A stretch of DNA of 64,000 nt from Ostrinia nubilalis (GCF_963855985.1 NC_087118.1:10622501-10686500); one strand, 5' to 3'. Positions 23,191 to 34,439 are shown, numbered from the stretch's first letter. Notes: generated by a model not told the origin, from the letters alone. Made by a program: numbers and translations.

Positions 23191-23670
23191 ATGTCATACG
23201 GCATATTGTTGTGGGGCTCAGCCGCGGACATTGAAACTGTGTTTGTTCTGCAGAAGAGAGCAGTGCGGGCCATTTATAACCTTGGACCCCGATTTTCCTT
23301 GAAAGATTTTTTTAAGGAAATAAACATACTGACAGTAGCTTCACAGTTCATTTATGAAAACCTTTTATATGTCCGCAAAAATATAGAGCAATTCACGAAA
23401 AAGAGCGATTTGCATAACTTTAATACAAGAAACAAAAATAAACTTGCCGTTCCAAATTTCAGATTGCATAAGATTGGTAATTCATTTATGGGAAAATGTA
23501 TTAAATTCTTTAATAAATTACCACAAACTGTTGTAGAACTACCCATTCATTAATTCAAAGCACATATTAAAAGTACCTTAATGAAAAAGGGCTACTATAA
23601 AGTCGATGATTATTTAAAAGATAAAAATGTTTGGGATACGTTACTGCCTAGCTCGCATAAATATTTATAA

Positions 23671-24038
23671 CTTTGTACATTTTAAAGCATGTAAACCTTT
23701 GAAAAAGAGGCTGACAATAGTGACTGAGTTTCTTGCGCTGCTTCTTCTCAGCACTGGCCCATTTATTGTCCTGAAGCAGTGGTAGGGTTAATACTGGGAC
23801 GTGTAAAAGTGCTTTTTTTAAGCCTATTTACAGAAATAAATGAGTTTTAATGAGTTTTAATGAGTTTTTTGATTTTTTTCTGTCAAAACTAATAGTTGTA
23901 ACAAAAAAAACGAACAACAATTTTTTAGTTTAAGATATTGTACGTTTCACACATATTTTTTTTTCTTGTTTGGATCATCCATTTAGGAGGAGTAGGGATT
24001 CAAAGAGAGGTCTATTTTGCAGTTTTGCCTCACCTATC
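23671..24038 (+). other. LINE 3' untranslated region and flank
   Basis: 23671-23870 is the 3' UTR of the CR1-type LINE; a segment at 23708-23790 (TGACTGAGTTTCTTGCGCTG and following) is shared with the 3' UTR of the related LINE at about 33965-34035. 23871-24038 is a T-rich flank with no gene. Confidence 0.65.
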
Positions 24039-24297
24039 GCTATGGAAACCGCTGGGAAGGGGTATCTTTGTTCAACAATTAAGTAAAAACTAATTGACGT
24101 AGACTAATAAATTTACGTTCGTTTTGTAGAATAGCTCAAATACTAATAATACAATGCAAATAATACATACCTCAACAACCTGGTTTTTCTTGTGTTGGAA
24201 AATAACTGAAAAGTGAAAAAAGTCATGTTTTTTTCTAATTAAATCCATTCTTACTCCCTAAAAATGTATGAAACTTGTGTCCGTTTTCTACTTCTAC
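24039..24297 (+). mobile_element. Part of palindromic element B (centre to mid right arm)
   Basis: From CTATGGAAACCGCTGGGAAG onward this matches the right half of the complete B elements (for example 56920-57180), ending at CTTCTAC (24291-24297). The missing remainder of the same arm starts with CTTCTAC at 39121. The piece is thus split by everything between 24298 and 39120. Confidence 0.75.
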
Positions 24298-24673
24298 CAC
24301 AGAATAAGTAATAGTACAGGTACAGAAGGATTAATCCGCAAGACGATTTAAATAAATGCGAGTCTTGCTGCGACGCGATACAGTGGAATTCAGCTCGCAC
24401 AGCACTACGTACCTACAAGGAAAACCTTAGGAGAGGCCTTTGTCCAGCAGTGGACGTCATTTGGCTGAAACGAACGAACGCATTCTGAGCAGTAGTCATG
24501 GTAGGTTAGGTTCCTATACTATCCTAAGAATTATTGATTACCTACATGGCCAACATACCTTTCAGGATCTTTGGGAAGCGAAAAAAAAGAAAAATCCGGT
24601 AGATTTCTTTTCGAATTTAAACACCCGAACGCCGCTTATATTTCTTTCTCTTTATGTCCATTTTTAAATAATA
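24298..24673 (+). mobile_element. Left part of an insert in B, with an RTE/SINE-like 3' segment
   Basis: The segment lies between two copies of CTTCTAC (24291-24297 and 39121-39127) together with 38983-39120, as if about 520 bp had been inserted and later split by the LTR element. At 24431-24480 it contains GGAGAGGCCTTTGTCCAGCA and a (GAAC)n run, resembling the 3' end of lepidopteran RTE LINEs or their SINEs. Both inferences are tentative. Confidence 0.4.
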
Positions 24674-24678
24674 CTTCG

Positions 24679-24867
24679 TGTAGTGTTTGTATCTACGTAC
24701 TAGATAGATACAATACGCTGTCTCACGTACACAAGTGATAGGCAGTCACGTGACGTCGTTACGAGTGGGACGAGTCAGTCGTACGGCAGACGCCGGCGAG
24801 TACGGACGTGCCGCAGTGAGACGCTTGGTGTGACGGTGAGCCAGTGTGCACATTTAGGTACACTACA
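24679..24867 (+). repeat. 5' LTR
   Basis: 189 bp, TGTAGTGTTTGTATCTACGT at the start, CACTACA at the end, CG-rich compared with its surroundings. Reads identical to 38789-38977. Confidence 0.9.
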
Positions 24868-24869
24868 AG

Positions 24870-24882
24870 TGGCGACGAGGAT
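24870..24882 (+). promoter_or_regulatory. Primer-binding-site candidate
   Basis: TGGCGACGAGGAT begins two bases after the LTR. The initial TGG would pair with the CCA end of a tRNA primer. I cannot name the tRNA from memory with confidence. Confidence 0.5.
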
Positions 24883-25309
24883 AAATACTCATTTTTTGAA
24901 AAATAAGGAAAATAAAAGGTCAGTAAAATACATATTTTTGAAATAATAATTTGTAACAAACCTGCCATAATAATTAAAGTTCAGTAATGTGTCTGATTTC
25001 ATCGAGTTATGGATAAAATAACGATTATTCTGCTTTGGAAAAGGCATAATTATTTTGTTGTATGAGAATAGTCAAGTTAGCAGGCAAAAACCATTTTGGT
25101 TTTTATCATTATAAAATCAGATTTTATTAGAAATACTTATTCAGCTTGAAAAAAGCAATAAAGTGATTGGTGATAATAAGTAGTGATATCTATATACTTA
25201 TAATAAATCTGTAGAGAGGTCAATTCTGTACATGAAATATATTTTCAAAATAACTATCAGGGGGTGATTAGTGATCGATACTGATGCCAAAAATGCAATC
25301 AGTAAAATT

Positions 25310-25312
<3 letters not shown>

Positions 25313-25369
<57 letters not shown>
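25313..25369 (+). repeat. (GTCT)n microsatellite
   Basis: About 14 uninterrupted GTCT units inside the Helitron. Reading frames over it are artefacts of the repeat. Confidence 0.95.
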
Positions 25370-25370
<1 letters not shown>

Positions 25371-25544
25371 ATGTTCCTTATAGAAACAAAAACTACTCGA
25401 CGGATTTTAACGAAACTTGGTACAATTATTCTTCATACTCCTGGGCAGGTTATAAGATACTTAGGAATTCCCACGGGAACGGGCATTAGCGGGAAAATCC
25501 TTTTGTATGAAAAATCTAAACCGCTTAAGTTAGACGCTTGAAAT

Positions 25545-25925
25545 TTGGCAAGCAGGTACCTTAGTAAACTTAAAGCTTAGTTATAACAGGATATTGCAAA
25601 ATTCCTACAGGAACGGGAATTAGCGAGAAAAAAACATTTGTATGAAAAAATCTAAGCCACGTAAGATAGACGCTTGAAATTTGGCATGCAGGTACCTTAG
25701 TAAATTTAAAGCTTAGTTACAACAGGATATTGCAAAATTCTCACGGGAACGGGAGTTAGCGGGAAAAAACATTTGTATGAAAAAATATAAACCGCGTAAG
25801 TTTGGCATGCAGGTACCTTAGTAAACTTAAAGCTTAGTTACAACAGGATATTGCAAATTTCCCACGGGAACGGGAGTTAGCGGGAAAAAACATTTGTATG
25901 AAAAAATCTAAACCGCGTAAGATAG
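25545..25925 (+). repeat. Tandem repeat of ~120-139 bp inside the Helitron
   Basis: The word AGCTTAGTTACAACAGGATA (with small changes) recurs at about 25572, 25711 and 25831, each followed by a GGGAACGGGAGTTAGCGGGA-like word and CATTTGTATGAAAAAATCTA. The last spacing is shorter because a piece around GATAGACGCTTGAAA is missing. A more diverged first unit starts near 25440. Confidence 0.8.
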
Positions 25926-25977
25926 ATGAAGGGGGTAAAACGGGATCCACGCGTACGAAGTCGCGGGCGGCCGCTAG

Positions 25978-27437
25978 TTAGAAATAAATAAGTATTCAGC
26001 AGAAATCGGCCAAAACAAAATAAAATAAAAATAAATAAAAAGAAAAGTAATCAGACCTATGGTAAAGCGTATCTACGAATTTTAATGTTGTTTATAACAT
26101 AAACTACTTCCACCCACTCAGTTTGTCTAGATTTTTAACGTATAACTTAGTACTTTATGTATGAGAATAGACATACTCACATGAAGTTAAACGCTGTTAA
26201 TGTCGACGGCGTCCCAGCATTCGGTATTTATAAAAAGAAAGAATCGAATAACGTTCTGCGGCGGTATATTTGTAGTATTATATTGCACAATTAAAAGTGG
26301 ATCCAGCAATTGGTCAACGGGGTCCGGTACAGGTGGAAGAATTGGTGAAAAGGGAGTTTTTAGTATGGGGTCACCGGCATTGTGTTGAGAATATTTGATG
26401 GAACAACGCTAGCCGTAGAACACTTATAAGGACGAGTTGCCCGATGTCTAAGTGGTTCGTAGTTGGATTAGTCACCCGACAGTCTGGTGTGTATGACATG
26501 TACCACCTTAGGCAATTTGAGTCGTAAAATTGTATGTGTGTGAAAAAAAAAGTGTTTTCATTAAATTGGATAAAGCGGTATAATGTTTACTGTAAATGTT
26601 AAATGTAAATTATATTAGTTCAATTAATTATTCAATGTTCTTTAAATGTAATTCAATGGGAACACTATGAAAAAAAAAATAAAAAAAAGGAAAAGTATTA
26701 GTGGAGTGAAAATAAATGAAATAGTTTTAGTTGTCAGCGCTCTAAAATCTGATGAGTACTTAAAGAATAAAATGTTTACTTATCTTGCATATAATTTGTT
26801 TAATGTTGAATTGGGAATAAAAAGTGAAAATGAAAAATGAAATGTTTTATATTTTCATAAATGAAAATGGTTTACAACATATTTAATTTTATTTATTAAA
26901 CAATGCTTCAACAGCACTTAATTGTATATAGGCAGGAAGATACTACTTGATATTTTGGTACTTGTACATTCCTTTTAAGTTTGAAATATTTAAGAAAAGA
27001 TAATGTTTTACACATAATAATATTTTCTTAAATAAGCTTGAATTTGAATCCCGAAATCAGGCATAATTTTGAGATTCATTGATAAAGTTTCAAATATCCT
27101 TGAATAAATAAAATAAAAGTTATTTATTTCAAGCATGGGCCATAAAAGTATTAGTAACAAAGTTCTTAGAATCTACGTTAGTAAATTACAATACAACTAC
27201 AAGATTACACACAAGTAAAATATGATAGTTTTAAATCTTTGAAGTCCCTCACGGTTTCTGGTTTAAGAAGAACGTTATTTTCGTTAAGAATTACAATTCA
27301 TTTACTCATAAATATGCTAATTATCAATTAAATGATTTATACTAGAAATAAACTGATAAAACATTAGCTTTAAACATTGCTTAAGCGCTAGAATAATGAG
27401 CGTCAAGAGCACCTGCGGATTTACATTAAACGATTCA
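25978..27437. other. AT-rich LTR-element interior, no gene
   Basis: No coding signal. This may be original internal sequence of the LTR element, because no other repeat ends are visible. It contains AT-rich runs around 26570-26880. Confidence 0.4.
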
Positions 27438-27530
27438 ATAATTTATATCCTCTTATCATCATCATCAACAGACCTTTGAGGTCCGCTGCTGGTATAGACC
27501 AGCAGGTTTTGTCATAAGTCTTCACGCTTG
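27438..27530 (-). mobile_element. 3' end of an RTE/SINE-like repeat, minus strand
   Basis: On the minus strand the sequence reads CCAGCAGCGGACCTCAAAGG, then CTGTTGATGATGATGATAAG, the kind of (GAT)n-tailed end seen in lepidopteran RTE-derived repeats. Upstream extent is unclear. Confidence 0.45.
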
Positions 27531-27912
27531 GCAGGCGTTTTGGAGAACGTAGTTTGTGTTTGGGATTCCTAATAACAAGCGTGTATTGAGTATGCAACAT
27601 GACCGTGATAAGAAGATGCCTGAGGGCCCAGTATCATTCTTTGAAATTGTAAGTGAAGAATAGTTGGATTGGATGTTCTCAGTTCGTTGGGTTGGAGACT
27701 GTACCAGGATGCCGTAGCGTAGCTCGGTGGAAATAAGTGTTTGCCTGTGGTATCTGCGGATAGTGTGGTGCAATAGTACGGTACTCCTGGGTGGTTTAGT
27801 CGGATCTTGCTGAGTAGTAAGGTCTTAAGAGGGGAGACTGTACTAGAATATTGTGGCTGTATTCTGGTAGAGGGTGGTGTTTGCCCTGAGTAGCCAGTTG
27901 GAATTCGGTAGT

Positions 27913-28570
27913 GCGATATTTATTTATTTATTTAAACTTCGGTGCACAGACTAACGGTGCACTGTGGCGGACTTGGTGCCGGATGGCATTCTCTGCCAGT
28001 CGGCCGCGGGTCGTGTAGAGGGAGTGGGGCGATGCAAAAAAAAAATACAATTACATTTTTGATAATAAACCTACTTACATAAGATTACATTAAAATAAAT
28101 GACATAATACAAATAAATATAATAGACATACACATAAATACATAAACATAATAATATTATAAATGTACACATGACTCATGTCTGAGATAGCGAGAAAATG
28201 GAGAAAAAAGGTCATTCCTTGAAATGTTTGCGCAGAGCCCTTTTGAAAGTAAATTTGGAAGAAGGTTTGCGTAATTTGGTCGGAAGGCCGTTCCAGAGCC
28301 GTACAGCGGAGACTAGGAAAGAGTTGGACATGAAGCCGGTGCTATGATGAGGGGTGGCAAGCTGAAGAGTCTGACTAGAGCGAAGATTTCTATTGTGAGT
28401 GGAGTGGAGGTACTGAAATTTATCTTTTAAATAAGATGGAGAGTTAGGATTGAAGAGAATCGGATGAAGCTTACAAAGTGAACGAAGATATCTACGCTGT
28501 CTGATGGGAAGCCAACCAAGCTGCGAGCGAAAAGGGGAGATGTTCTGAGGTGAGATACTTCTGGGTGGTG
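27913..28570 (-). pseudogene. 5'-truncated LINE: C-terminal ORF2 fragment and tail
   Basis: The minus strand from about 28545 reads QLGWLPIRQRRYLRSLCKLH and continues with SAVRLWNGLPTKLRKP to RALRKHFKE and a stop at about 28217, the typical C-terminal end of LINE reverse-transcriptase ORFs ('LWN-LP' region). The 3' end is an (AAAT)n tail, seen as TTTATTTATTTA at 27918-27932 on the plus strand. The similar words TACTCCTGGGTGG (27781) and TACTTCTGGGTGG (28557) occur on both flanks and hint at a duplication or an older repeat. Confidence 0.7.
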
Positions 28571-28667
28571 CAGTCGGATCTTGCTGTGTTTAGCAAAGAT
28601 CATAAAGCCATTGACTGTTTGACTGGTTGACTTAGGTTCCCGAGCCTGTAGCCGTATTCACGTAACA

Positions 28668-28922
28668 AAACTTCAACGGCATGCAAGCGATTTGATCGCT
28701 GGCGTCACTTTTCGTATTCACGTGTTAATCGCCCGATTTTGTTTTGATTTCGTTTTTATGCGTATTCAATCGTAGTCTCTGCAGTATTCACCTATTACCT
28801 ATTTTGAAATTTGGTTCAAGTGATTAAACGTCAAATGACAAACCGCTGAGTTGGGATCCTATCGATTTAGAACTGTTTTCATTAGGACGTCGGACGATGT
28901 GTCAAAATACGTGAATTAGGCC
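28668..28922. mobile_element. Possible MITE with 'TATTCACGT' ends
   Basis: GCCGTATTCACGTAA at the left and TACGTGAATTAGGCC at the right are imperfect inverted repeats bounding about 255 bp, and TATTCACGT recurs once inside (about 28712). No clear target duplication was found, so the call is weak. Confidence 0.4.
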
Positions 28923-28929
28923 ACTGTTG

Positions 28930-29439
28930 TTTAATTGATATTTTAGAGAAAATTTTGGTAATTTTGCTCAATGATTTGTGGATCTCAGTGATCTTCAATT
29001 TTACAATTAATTGGAATTGTTATTAGTAGTTGATTGGAATCGTAATAAGTAGCTTAAAATAGGCTATGGTTACAAGTTAGTAACATAAGATATTTAGTTA
29101 GATGGGTTTTATTTGAAAGAGTAACTAGTAGTAGGTACTAAAAGTTTAGTTTTCTTGCTCTGAAAGCATATATATTTTATATTTCATGAAGAAAGATTGG
29201 CCGAGCGGATACTGGCTGTTCTTCTTAGTTTTTCAAAGGAACATACGAGGACGCATATCGCGCAGGATGGCCGTGTTGCAGACAGTCGTGAGCGCGTGCA
29301 CTAAACTGGAATACGGGCGCGGCACCTGGAGGCGAATCGGCACATCACCGTTGGAAGCGTTTCCGCAGAGCCATAATGATCATAGCAGGATGGATCGAAC
29401 TGACTTTCACTTCTGACGCCGCCAAGAGAAGAGATCACC
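28930..29439. other. Unexplained segment with a GC-rich part
   Basis: 29200-29420 is distinctly GC-rich and contains a 76-codon open frame (29186-29416) with no recognisable domain. It could be a decayed coding fragment captured by a transposon. It abuts satellite monomers at about 29446. Confidence 0.35.
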
Positions 29440-29445
29440 GCTTGA

Positions 29446-29463
29446 TGCTCATTAAATTGGATA
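29446..29463 (+). repeat. 26-bp satellite, leftmost monomer
   Basis: CATTAAATTGGATA directly left of element A1 matches the monomer of the array at 35242-35617, showing that A1 landed inside that array. Confidence 0.7.
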
Positions 29464-32214
29464 TACAGGGTGTTTCTTGTAAGGTGTCAAGCCGAAGGTA
29501 GGTGATAGGTGAGGACTGTACCTATCGATTTCACCCCCATGTATGTTCTACGATTTTTCGTAGTTTAGAAGTTATCGTTAATTTTGTGATTTTTTCAAAT
29601 TTTATGACCTAGTAGGCTTTAAATTTTTTTATCTTTTTTTTGGGTTGACTTTTCTCAGATTTCTTTTTTTTTACAGATTCCCTATTAATTGCAGATGTTT
29701 GAAAAAAATAATCACCTTCCTATCTTTGATGAAAGATGACAAAATTTTTGCTAGAAACATAAAAAATATGCTTTTAGCAGAACATTCTAAAATTTTCAAC
29801 TCAAAAGTTTAAAAAAAAAAGAAATTCCATTGGTCCAAAATAATTTTAAAAACTGCGCAGTTTTCTGAACTTTCATAATAATACAAAAAAATATGTACTT
29901 AATAGGCCATTATTTTCTGTAATCGCTCCACTAAAGTGGTAAGTCGGAAATTCCGTTACATGTTTTTGACTTTCTTAGGACTAACTAATGTTTGCAATCC
30001 CCTAAGTTTACGTTACGTAGAACACATTTAGAGACAATAACTGAACAGAATTTTTTTTTTTATCCACAACGAGGAAGCTCTTGCCCTTCATCTGACCTGA
30101 TGGAAACTGAATTGGATGATCAGCGATAATATTCAATAATTGCATAGAGAAGGGCATCTTCCCCGACCTCATGAAACATAGTAGACTAATGCCATTATTT
30201 AAGTCTGGTAGCAAAACCGACCCTGGCAATTATAGACCCATTTCTATCTTGCCCGCTCTAAGCAAGATTTTTGAAAAAATCATACAGGAGCAACTTATGA
30301 TTCACTTTGGCTCTAATAAACTATTTCATAGTGAACAATATGGTTTTACCAAGGGTCGTTCCACCACCGATGCCGGGGTTGCACTACTTAAACATATCTT
30401 CGAGGCTTGGGAGAATTCTCAAAATGCACTAGGGGTCTTCTGTGATCTCTCAAAAGCTTTTGACTGCGTAGAACATCAAACGCTAATTCGCAAACTGCAC
30501 TATTATGGGGTGAAGGACTCGGCTTTGGATTTAATACAATCCTATTTAAACTTTAGAGTTCAAAAAGTTGACATAAATGGTGTTTTGTCTTCTGGGTCAC
30601 CTGTGAAAATGGGAGTTCCGCAGGGGTCCATTCTGGGTCCATTCTTGTTTCTTATATACATTAATGATCTACCATATTTTGTTAAGGACTCTTGCGAAAT
30701 CGTGTTATTTGCTGATGACACATCTTTGATTTTTAATATTGATAGAAGTAAAAATAACTTTGACGATGTAAATAATGCACTAACAAGAGTTTTAAGTTGG
30801 TTCACTACAAATAATTTACAACTCAATGCAAAGAAAACAAAATGTATAAAATTCTCTTTGCCTAACGTAAAAACAGTTAATACCCAAATAGAACTTAATA
30901 ATAATGCAATCGATCTGGTAGACTCTACTGTATTTCTGGGAATTACCCTGGATTCAAAACTCCAGTGGGGCCCCCATATAGAAACTCTGGCGGGAAAGCT
31001 CAGCTCAGCGGCTTTTGCAATAAAAAGGATACGGTCATTAACCGATGTTTCAACAGCTCGCTTAGTCTACTTTAGCTACTTTCATAGCCTAATGTCATAT
31101 GGAATCATGCTATGGGGCAAAGCTGCAGATTTTGAAACAATATTTATTCTGCAAAAACGTGCGATAAGATACTTGTATAAAATGAAAGCAAGAGCGTCCC
31201 TTAGAGAATTGTTTAAAGAAATTGGCATTCTCACGGCCGCTTCACAATACATCTTAAACTGTATTCTATTTATTCAACAAAATATTAACGAATTCAAAAA
31301 GAAAAGTGATATTCACCAAATTAACACTAGAAATAAAAATAAATTGGCTATACCCGCTTTTAGACTTAACTAGCTGACCCGGCGAACTTTGTTCCGCCTT
31401 TAATGGCAATAAATAAGCAGACTTTTTTTTTATTTCGAACGGGATAAAAAGTATCCTATGTCCTTCTCCTGACTCTAAACTACCTCCCTGACAATTTTCA
31501 GCTAAATCGGTTCAGCCGTTCTTGAGTTATAAGTGGAGTAACTAACACGACTTTCTTTTATATACAGGGTGTTTCTTGTAAGGTGTCAAGCCGAAGGCAG
31601 GTGATAGGTGAGGACTAGACCTATCGATTTCACCCCCATGTATGTTCTACGATTTTTCATAGTTTAGAAGTTATCGTTAATTTTGTGATTTTTTCAAAAT
31701 TGTATGACCCAGTAGGCTTTAAATTTTTTTATCTTTTTTTTGGGTCGACTTTTCTCAGATTTCTTTTTTTTGACAGATTCCCTATTAATTGCAGATTTTT
31801 GAAAAAAATAATGAACTTCCTATCTGTGATGCAAGATACGAAACTTTTGCTAGAAACATAAAAAATATGCTTTTAGCGGAACATTCTAAAATTTTCAACT
31901 TAAAAGTTTAAAAAAAAAAAAGAAATTCCATAGGTCCAAAGTAATTTTAAAAACTGCGCAGTTTTCTGAACTTTCATAATAACACAAAAAAACATGTACT
32001 TAATAGGCCATTATTTTCTGTAATCGCTTCACTAAAGTGGTAAGTCGGAGATTCCGTTACATGTTTTTGACTTTCTTAGGACTAACTAATGTTTGCAATT
32101 CTCTATGTTTACGTTACGTAGAACACATTTAAAGACAATAACTGAACAGAACATTGTTTTATCCACAACGATGAATCTCTTGCCCTTCATCTGACCTGAT
32201 GGAAACTGATGGAT

Positions 32215-32310
32215 GATCAGCGAGCTTCACTCGGAATCTAAACCACAGAAGAATTGGCTGTCCTAAATAGGTGGCCTTACCACTAGACCACAGTGGTGGT
32301 TGTTACTTTA
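32215..32310 (-). other. tRNA-like segment in A2
   Basis: The minus strand reads TGGTCTAGTGGTAAGGCC, a good match to a tRNA A box, followed about 35 bases later by GGTTTAGATTCCGAGTG, a degenerate B box. The same segment is in A1 (about 34137-34220), A3 (47822-47905) and A4 (58446-58535), so it belongs to the family consensus. It may be a captured SINE head. Confidence 0.45.
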
Positions 32311-32359
32311 CGATTAAATTCGATATACCTACATATTAGTGTGAGAGAAAGGGAAAGAG

Positions 32360-32442
<83 letters not shown>
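32360..32442 (+). repeat. (TG)n(AG)n microsatellite in A2
   Basis: About 26 TG units followed by about 14 GA units. The same position in A1, A3 and A4 carries similar repeats of differing lengths. Confidence 0.95.
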
Positions 32443-32445
<3 letters not shown>

Positions 32446-32477
32446 ATGGGTGTAATGATTTAATTTAAAGTAAATAT

Positions 32478-32620
32478 TCAAAATGTCCGCCGTTGACCTG
32501 AATGCACATTCGACAACGACGCAAAAAACCTTCTTCTTCATTTTAATTTGGTTTTGCGCTTCAGTCAGCTTTGTCCGCAGTTCATCAATATTTTCATATT
32601 CCCTATGGTATTTTTTTGAT
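32478..32620 (-). pseudogene. Transposase C-terminal remnant in A2
   Basis: The minus strand reads REYENIDELRTKLTEAQNQI and then, in another frame, VLRRCRMCIQVNGGHFEYLL and a stop. A basic CI-x-V-x-GGHFEHLL end is what I recall from Tc3-like DDE_3 transposases with an N-terminal DUF4817 helix-turn-helix. Only about 50 residues survive. Confidence 0.6.
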
Positions 32621-34278
32621 TTTTTTTTGATACCAGATGAAGGGAAAGAGCTTCCTCGTTGTGGATAAAAAATGTTCTTTTCAGATATTGTCTCTAAATG
32701 TATTCTAAATAACGTAAACTTAAGGGATTGCAAACATTACTTAGTCCTAAGAAAGTCAAAAACATGTAACGGAATCTCCAACTTGCCACTTGAGTGGAGC
32801 GATTACAGAAAATAATGGCCTATTAAGTACATGTTTTTTTGTGTTATTATGAAAGTTCAGAAAACTGCGCAGTTTTTAAAATTACTTTGGACCTATGGAA
32901 TTTCTTTTTTTTTTTAAACTTTTAAGTTGAAAATTTTAGAATGTTCCGCTAAAAGCATATTTTTTATGTTTCTAGCAAAAATTTTGTATCTTGCATCAAA
33001 GATAGGAAGTTGATTATTTTTTTCAAAAATCTGCAATTAATAGGGAATCTGTCAAAAAAAAGAAATCTGAGAAAAGTCGACCCAAAAAAAAGATAAAAAA
33101 ATTTAAAGCCTACTAGGTCATACAATTTGAAAAAATCACAAAATTAACGATAACTTCTAAACTATGAAAAATCGTAAAACATACATGGGGGTGAAATCGA
33201 TAGGTCTAGTCCTCACCTATCACCTGCCTTCGGCTTGACACCTTACAAGAAACACCCTGTATATAGATAAAGTGTTTGCCACTTTTATGGGACAAGGTAT
33301 CCATTTTTATAACAAAGTCCCTGATAAATATAAAGAGCTACCGTATAATAAATTTAAAGGTATAGTTAAAGATCACATGCTTAAAAAAGCCTATTATACA
33401 ACTCGAGATTTTCTTAATGATAAGTCATCCTGGGAGTAGGATTATGGTCCTCTCATGCTCGCACTAAAAAGAATTAAAATGAAAAGTAATATTGTATAAA
33501 CTAATAATAATTTCTCAAATGTTATAGTGTCATGCTTCTCAATCTGGACTGTTACTTAGCGTTATTATTAGTTTTTTTTTAAAGAGATAACTTGGCATTG
33601 TCATTCTCACTAAAATGTCTCTGGGGTGGTGGCGTAGTGAGGCGGGTCGTTACATTCCCTCTAATATGGTCGAGTGAAGCGATGGCTGGTTCACTCGTCA
33701 TGTCTGTGAACAGGCGCTGCTTTCGGGGACTGGTCAATTTAAGTTATTCAAATTTATGTATGCGAGTCATTTCTACTAGTACCTTAATATGTAAGTCTAG
33801 ATATTAGCACGTCACTACCTTGTTTAATATACCACGCAATCTTGTATACCCATTCTTATGATACACCATACAAGAATGCTTGGTAAATTCAGTGAACTGC
33901 TCCTGAATCGAATGTACCTACTACTACTATTTCTATTTATTTATATTAACCGGCAGACAGTGGTGACTGAGTTTGTTGCGGCGCTTCTTCTCAGCACTTG
34001 CCAAATGTTGGTCTCGAAGCGCTGGTAGGGTAAAAAGATTATGAGACATGTAGAGGCTCCTTAAGAGCATATGACGATTTGTAAGAACTATTTATTAGTC
34101 TAAACAAATAAAGAAATTTTGACTTTGACTTTGAGCGAGCTTCACCCGGAATCCTAAACCACAGAGGAATTGGCTGTCCTAAATAGGTGGTCTTACCACT
34201 AGACCACAGTGGTGATTGTTACTTTACGATTAAATTTGATATACCTACCTATTAGAGTGTGAGAGAAAGGGAAAGAGT

Positions 34279-34310
34279 TTGTGCGTGTGTGCGTGTGTGC
34301 GTGTGTGCGT

Positions 34311-34397
<87 letters not shown>

Positions 34398-34419
34398 TGA
34401 GAGAGAGAGAGAGAGAGAG
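34279..34419 (+). repeat. (TG)n(AG)n microsatellite in A1
   Basis: Interrupted TGTGCG units, then about 38 TG units, then GA units. Apparent His/Thr-rich frames on the opposite strand are artefacts. Confidence 0.95.
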
Positions 34420-34439
34420 CAAAAAAGGGTGTAATGATT

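Larger units (their letters stand above)
19590..23670 (+). pseudogene. CR1-type LINE ORF2, disrupted
   Basis: The endonuclease begins FNIVHQNLQGLAGKELELEL and reaches LTEHWLK before a frameshift at about 19700-19705. From 19711 the next frame continues with ISVYKPP-like and GDFNIDLL motifs and SSDHSGQL. The reverse transcriptase shows FRPISILPVLSKIFEK, GRSTTDAGVALLKH, FCDLSKAFDCVDHQ, GVPQGSILGPLLF and an intact LFADDTSL (near 21585). At 21972 the frame runs into an RTE-like LINE and resumes at 23191 with MSYGILLWGSAADIE in the same phase. A TAA at 23551-23553 precedes the probable natural end at 23670. The protein would nick target DNA and reverse-transcribe the LINE RNA. Confidence 0.8.
17560..23870 (+). 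mobile_element. CR1-superfamily LINE, near full length, with nested RTE-like LINE
   Basis: Two ORFs and a microsatellite-like 3' end ((TTTTAATGAG)n, 23835-23865) define the element. ORF1 (18054-19556) carries a coiled coil and esterase-like domain; ORF2 (about 19590-23670) carries endonuclease and reverse transcriptase. The 5' end is not determined; 17560 is only an estimate. A related LINE sits at 30127-34133, and an isolated 3' tail at 2858-2931. Inactivating changes are one stop in ORF1, a frameshift in the endonuclease, the RTE insertion, and a stop near the C-terminus. Confidence 0.8.
25189..25977 (+). mobile_element. Non-autonomous Helitron
   Basis: It starts TCTATATACTTATAATAAAT after A25188 and ends CTAG before T25978, the 5'-TC, 3'-CTRR and A/T target rules of Helitrons. 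Just before the end, CGCG(T)AC-GAA-GTCGCG forms a 6-bp hairpin with one bulge, as expected upstream of CTRR. The interior holds a GTCT microsatellite and a tandem repeat of about 120-139 bp. No Rep/helicase is encoded. The 'CGAAGTCGCGGGC' hairpin region is familiar from lepidopteran repeats. Confidence 0.75.
31565..33259 (-). mobile_element. Tc1/mariner-like element A2
   Basis: 1,695 bp, CAGGGTG ends, inserted in the (TA)n end of the small Helitron. Arms of about 600 bp on each side are inverted repeats. Centre: tRNA-like stretch (about 32215-32310), TG/GA microsatellite (32360-32442), then the transposase C-terminal remnant ending GGHFEYLL on the minus strand (about 32478-32620). Confidence 0.85.
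31370..33267 (-). mobile_element. Small non-autonomous Helitron containing A2
   Basis: On the minus strand the element begins TCTATATATA next to host A and ends GGGTCAGCTAG next to host T. GGCGGAACAAAGTTCGCC just before CTAG folds into a stem with one bulged G. Without A2 it is about 200 bp. The LINE frame is restored exactly when it is removed without any target duplication, the Helitron rule. The 'CTGACCCGGCGAAC' terminus (plus strand) is a common lepidopteran repeat end as far as I recall. Confidence 0.8.
30129..33439 (+). pseudogene. LINE reverse transcriptase (CR1 type), interrupted
   Basis: The frame shows YRPISILPALSKIFEK, GRSTTDAGVALLKH, FCDLSKAFDCVEHQ, GVPQGSILGPFLF and an intact LFADDTSL (about 30712). 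It reaches FRLN at 31369, where the Helitron starts with an accidental TAG. After the Helitron it continues with KVFATFMGQGIHFYNKVPDK to SSWE and a stop at 33437-33439. Removing the Helitron gives a continuous frame through F-R-L-N-K-V-F. It is a close relative of the LINE at 17.6-23.9 kb. Confidence 0.85.
30127..34133 (+). mobile_element. CR1-superfamily LINE, 5' truncated, nested in A1
   Basis: Open from the left junction with FNNCIEKGIFPDLMK, it lacks ORF1, endonuclease and the first part of the reverse transcriptase. The 3' end is a (TTTGAC)n-type tail preceded by AATAAAGAAA. AGCGA at 30122-30126 and 34134-34138 is the target duplication, and element A1 resumes at 34134. It is itself split by a Helitron at 31370-33267. 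Confidence 0.85.

Noticed and set aside
22356..23273. 305-codon antisense frame over the RTE-like insert
   Set aside because: It is the mirror of a clear reverse transcriptase domain in the opposite frame.
27522..27773. 83-codon minus-strand frame as a host exon
   Set aside because: It overlaps an RTE/SINE-like 3' end and shows no domain or splice context I can support.
29466..29700. A-family ends interpreted as LTRs
   Set aside because: The arms are inverted, not direct, and flanked by TA.
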